Source: Zizania palustris (taxonomy: Eukaryota; Streptophyta; Magnoliopsida; Poales; Poaceae). From it: a DNA stretch of 64,000 nucleotides. Position numbers and translations under genes: made by a program. Shown piece after piece: positions 60,967 to 64,000 of this stretch (positions are counted from its first letter, which is position 1; each line of letters opens with the position of its first letter). The notes beneath the pieces are model-generated. The model worked only from the letters and a program-made list of their open reading frames with translations. It made no database searches and was not told where the DNA came from. The stretch covers positions 47,440,289-47,504,288 of the forward strand of contig JAAALK010000286.1 in assembly GCA_019279435.1 (NCBI GenBank), read 5' to 3'.

Positions 60967-62073
60967 GGAGAGCAATGGGGGCTAGAAAGTTCTAGAAGTC
61001 TTATGATTCTTGGAGTCGTATAGGTAAAAATCCCAACCCCGGGAGGCCCCAAAGATCGAAGCTTTTCCACATGATCCAAAGACTGAAGCCCTCTCTACAC
61101 ACGATTTCGACTCTCAGTAGCTGGAATCAAATGACTGCAAGACTAAAATTTCCTGAGGTAAACTCTCCAAACACCGCAAGAACTACCAAATTAAGCAGAA
61201 ATTTCCTAGGATCCAACCAGTAATCAAGAAATGTTCAAGGTTCCCTAAAATCCAAACCATGAACGGCAAAACTCTCTAGGGCAGGGAGGGCCTGAGCCAA
61301 GCTCAACTCCAACACGCTCAGGGGAGCTTCGAGTTCGAGGCCAGGAAAAAAAGAGCAGAGAGAAGTGGCTCCCAACAAGCAAGGCCACGCCGCCGCCCTC
61401 CTCGCTCTTACCCCGAATTTTCGCGCGTTTTTTTCCTTCTTCTTTCCTCGCCTCTTGACTCTCGCGGCTCCGTGCCTCCGTCGACGGACGGACTGCGGAC
61501 GGGGGAGGGAAGGAAACAAGAACGTGCGCGCTTTGGGGGGTAGTGATGTGAGGCAGAGCGATGGTCGTGACACGGCGGCCAACGTCACGCCCGCCGGCCG
61601 TCGGTGACGTCGTCGGGGAGGGGGGGCAAGAAAAGTCGTCGCGTCTGCGAGGAATACTCTGCCTACTGGCTACTCCGGTCATCCGATTGAATTGGATTGC
61701 CGACTGGCCGCTCCGCGGACGGCGGGGCCCACGGGCCAGTGGGCTGTGCGGCTCAGGGTGTGAACGCTTCTCCGGTGACGGCGGCGGCGGCGGGGAGTTT
61801 GGTCGTTTGGGCACGGGGCGACGACTTGACTAGACTTGTCGGCTGATAATTTCAGCAATCATGATTTCAATGGGCCTGGACTACTCTAATCTCTTAAAAT
61901 TCACTTAGAATCAGATCTAGATTAGAGTTGTTGCTCCACTATGGAGTATTTGCACTTGTTTGACTTGTGGAGGGAATTCAGATTTAAGAATAGTAGAATT
62001 TAGTAGGAATGTATTATTTTACCCTAAAGTTTATTCATAAATCTCCAATTATAAATCTCCAATTAAATTAGTA
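60967..62073 (-). promoter_or_regulatory. NPR3 promoter with TGACGT motifs
   Basis: A GC-rich leader-promoter zone extends to about 61830. It contains two ACGT-core TGACG elements, AACGTCAC (61581-61588) and GGTGACGTCG (61603-61612), 15 bp apart, the type bound by TGA bZIP factors that partner NPR proteins. The minus-strand ORFs at 61235-61814 overlap each other and look like GC-rich noise. 61850-62073 is AT-rich spacer. Confidence 0.45.
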
Positions 62074-62304
62074 CTCTCTCTATTAACTTTTAAATAACGT
62101 CGTTGACTTTTATCACAAACTTTGATCATTCATCTTATCAAAAAAATTATGTAAATATACAAAAATATAAGTTATAATCGTAGTACCTTCAATATTAAAA
62201 AAATTATAACAAAATAAATGATATTTCAATTTTTTTGAATAAGACGAATAATCAAAATTTGTGATAAAAGTCAACAGTAACATTTAAAAAGTTAATACAG
62301 ATAG
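62074..62304. mobile_element. Stowaway-like MITE
   Basis: Ends CTCTCTCTATTAACTTTT and (reversed) CTATCTGTATTAACTTTT, with TA flanks. A second member starts at 63861 and runs out of the window. Confidence 0.65.
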
Positions 62305-62590
62305 TACTAAATGAAAAAGTAATAAATATCAACTAAAAAGTGAATCGATAAGTTTATAATAGCATTGGTGGGTAAATTACCCCGAACTCCACGTTTTGTT
62401 TTAAAAACTGAATCCACAGAGCACCTCCTGAGGTGCTCCACAAAAAACGTGGAGCGGAGTCGTGGATCTGCATTTTTCGCGGATCCAAAAACTGAGATCT
62501 AAACCTGTTTGGCTAGACGTTTATGGAGCGGAGCTAGAAAATGTGGAGCGGAGCAGTCCCAAACAAGGCCAATATCTCGGTAAGACATTA

Positions 62591-62948
62591 GGGTATTCAC
62601 AGTGGCGTGGGTTTTATAACACTTTTTTCTAAAAATACACATCAGGTTTACAACTGAATAAAATACCTATCTCAGTGTAGAGTTTCATTTCACTATTTAC
62701 TAGGCTAACCAGTGTAATTAAATGCAACTAGTTATCATGAAAAACTCTCTCTCAGGTGAAATGATTTGGCTTTCAGTGGACGTTTTATTTCATTTTATCC
62801 GTCTTGGAAACGGGTTAGCACCATATCATGGTGATGACACTACTTCATTCTCTTCTCTCATTAATTGAATGTCATGTCAGCAAAAAATCGGATATGGCAT
62901 GGTAAATAATACCATGAAACATCACATAAACTCCCATTGTGAATAACC
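62591..62948. mobile_element. Tourist-like MITE
   Basis: Ends GGGTATTCACAGTGG and CCATTGTGAATAACC, flanked by TTA on both sides (62588-62590 and 62949-62951). It is about 75-80% similar by eye to the elements at 2199-2547 and 52690-53042, so it is an independent insertion of the same family. Confidence 0.75.
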
Positions 62949-63033
62949 TTACAAGCATGTTTGGAGCTTTAAATTCCGATTTGGAGTTTATATTATAAAG
63001 TAAAGTAATTTTTATTTTCATCAATGATACAAT

Positions 63034-63643
63034 TAGGGCTGGATAACGAGCTAGCTTGGTTCGTTTAGCTCGGCTCGTTATAGCTCGTTATGTTAACGAG
63101 CTAGCTCGGCTTGGCTCATTAATGTAACGAACAAAAAACCCAGCTCAGCTCGACTCGGTCTCACGAGCTAGCTCGTTTAGCTCACGAGCCAACTATTTAA
63201 AAGATGATTAAATAATAAATATTCAAATAATCACATATCAAACATCAAATTATGAAATAAATAGTACATAAGGTTTCGAAAATTAAACATCCATAGTTAC
63301 ATTACTATTTCTATGATTACATCAAATTCATCACACATATATGTGTTCTGTACTTTTATACGATGATTCTATAGGCCATAATAATAAATTTATAATAGCA
63401 AGTAAATAAGTAATAACTAGATACTAACAAATTAAATATAAAATAATGAGTCTAATACTCTGAGATGGTGTTTTGTCATTGTTTTAATAGGTTGGCTTGA
63501 TTACTTATGCTGAGCTCGTTAAGCTCGCGAGCTAGCTCGAACTCGCTCGTTATACTAACGAGGTAAAAGGAAAATAAAACGAGCCGAGTCGAGTTAATCA
63601 CGAGCAGAATGAGCTAACGAGCTACGAGTTTTTTTCAGCCCTA
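63034..63643. mobile_element. Non-autonomous hAT element with GAGCTAGCTCG repeats
   Basis: Ends TAGGGCTG and CAGCCCTA, flanked by GATACAAT (63026-63033) and TATACAAT (63644-63651), 7/8 identical. The subterminal regions are dense in GAGCTAGCTCG and AACGAGCT motifs on both sides, as expected for transposase-binding repeats. The middle is AT-rich and non-coding. Confidence 0.75.
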
Positions 63644-63860
63644 TATACAATAAAGTAATATGTATTGTATTTGTATTAAATAAAAACTAGATAACCTAAT
63701 TAAATATTTTTAGTTTATTTACAATTTCAGATGTATATATGCTTTTTTAAAAGGTGGATTTGATCATATAAAAAAATTAGTTGTGACAAATGGAGCCTAA
63801 AGTTCATCACCGTCTATACAATTTTAAGATTTTTTTAGGCATTGAGCTGATCGTAAACTA

Positions 63861-64000
63861 CTTTCTCCGTTCACTTTTAAATGACACAGTTGACTTTTGT
63901 CTTAACGTTTGACCATTCGTTTTATTCAAAAAATTTATACTAATATGCAAAAATATAAGTTATACTGAAGTACTTTCAATAATAAACAAATTATAATAAA
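63861..64000. mobile_element. Stowaway-like MITE, cut by window end
   Basis: Begins CTTTCTCCGTTCACTTTTAA after a TA and shares the TTGACTTTT…ACAAAAATATAAGTTATA-type interior with 62074-62304. The right end is outside the window. Confidence 0.5.

Noticed and set aside
60402..60985. Overlapping plus-strand ORFs of 87-144 codons opposite NPR3 exon 1
   Set aside because: They are antisense shadows of a GC-rich coding exon with Arg-rich low-complexity products.
61235..61814. Minus-strand ORFs of 117 and 189 codons upstream of NPR3
   Set aside because: They overlap in different frames in GC-rich promoter sequence and have no recognisable domain.

Overview
The window is nuclear DNA of a grass, almost certainly rice (Oryza sativa or a close relative). 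The evidence is intron-rich genes with GC-rich first exons, rice-type transposable elements (Stowaway and Tourist MITEs, hAT and CACTA derivatives, LINEs, an LTR relic, Micron-like units in TA repeats), and a gene set that, from memory, matches rice chromosome 3 near GNOM1 (CRL4) and NPR3 (NH3). I could not run an alignment, so this placement is inference.

Layout: 1-7112 is a second copy of 50491-57923. It carries the 5' half of a TLC-domain gene, its promoter and a MITE-rich spacer, and ends at a gap of exactly 1000 Ns (7113-8112). 8113-13990 is repeat-rich: a retrotransposon primer-binding site, a hAT element, and an RTE-type LINE with clear target-site duplications. 14339-20605 is a GNOM-type ARF-GEF (+). 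21057-25262 is a ten-exon PH-domain coiled-coil gene (-), convergent with it. 25263-35000 is mostly repeats, including a probable 3.3-kb solo LTR, an internally deleted LINE and Micron-like units. 35439-36511 is a trihelix transcription factor (+). 36512-44650 holds a 5S-rRNA-like relic, a hAT element and CACTA remnants. 44651-48394 is a seven-exon Rab5 GTPase (+). 49484-51879 is the complete eight-exon TLC-domain gene (-). 58377-60966 is NPR3 (-), a BTB/ankyrin salicylic-acid co-receptor family member. 61000-64000 is its promoter followed by MITEs and a hAT element.

Biology: GNOM (ARF activation) and Rab5 (endosome identity) both act in membrane traffic, and the PH and TLC proteins are membrane or lipid associated. 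There is no operon-like unit; these are independently transcribed neighbours. NPR3 belongs to immune signalling and the trihelix protein to transcription.

Two things deserve attention. First, the 7-kb duplication abuts a fixed-size gap. It could be two haplotypes wrongly placed in series, or a real segmental duplication. The copies differ by real events (a MITE insertion, a deletion with templated filler) as well as many 1-bp indels. Second, five intact-looking genes each need a 1-bp correction, mostly in short homopolymers, which points to residual base-level assembly error rather than five pseudogenes. I found no convincing new molecular system.
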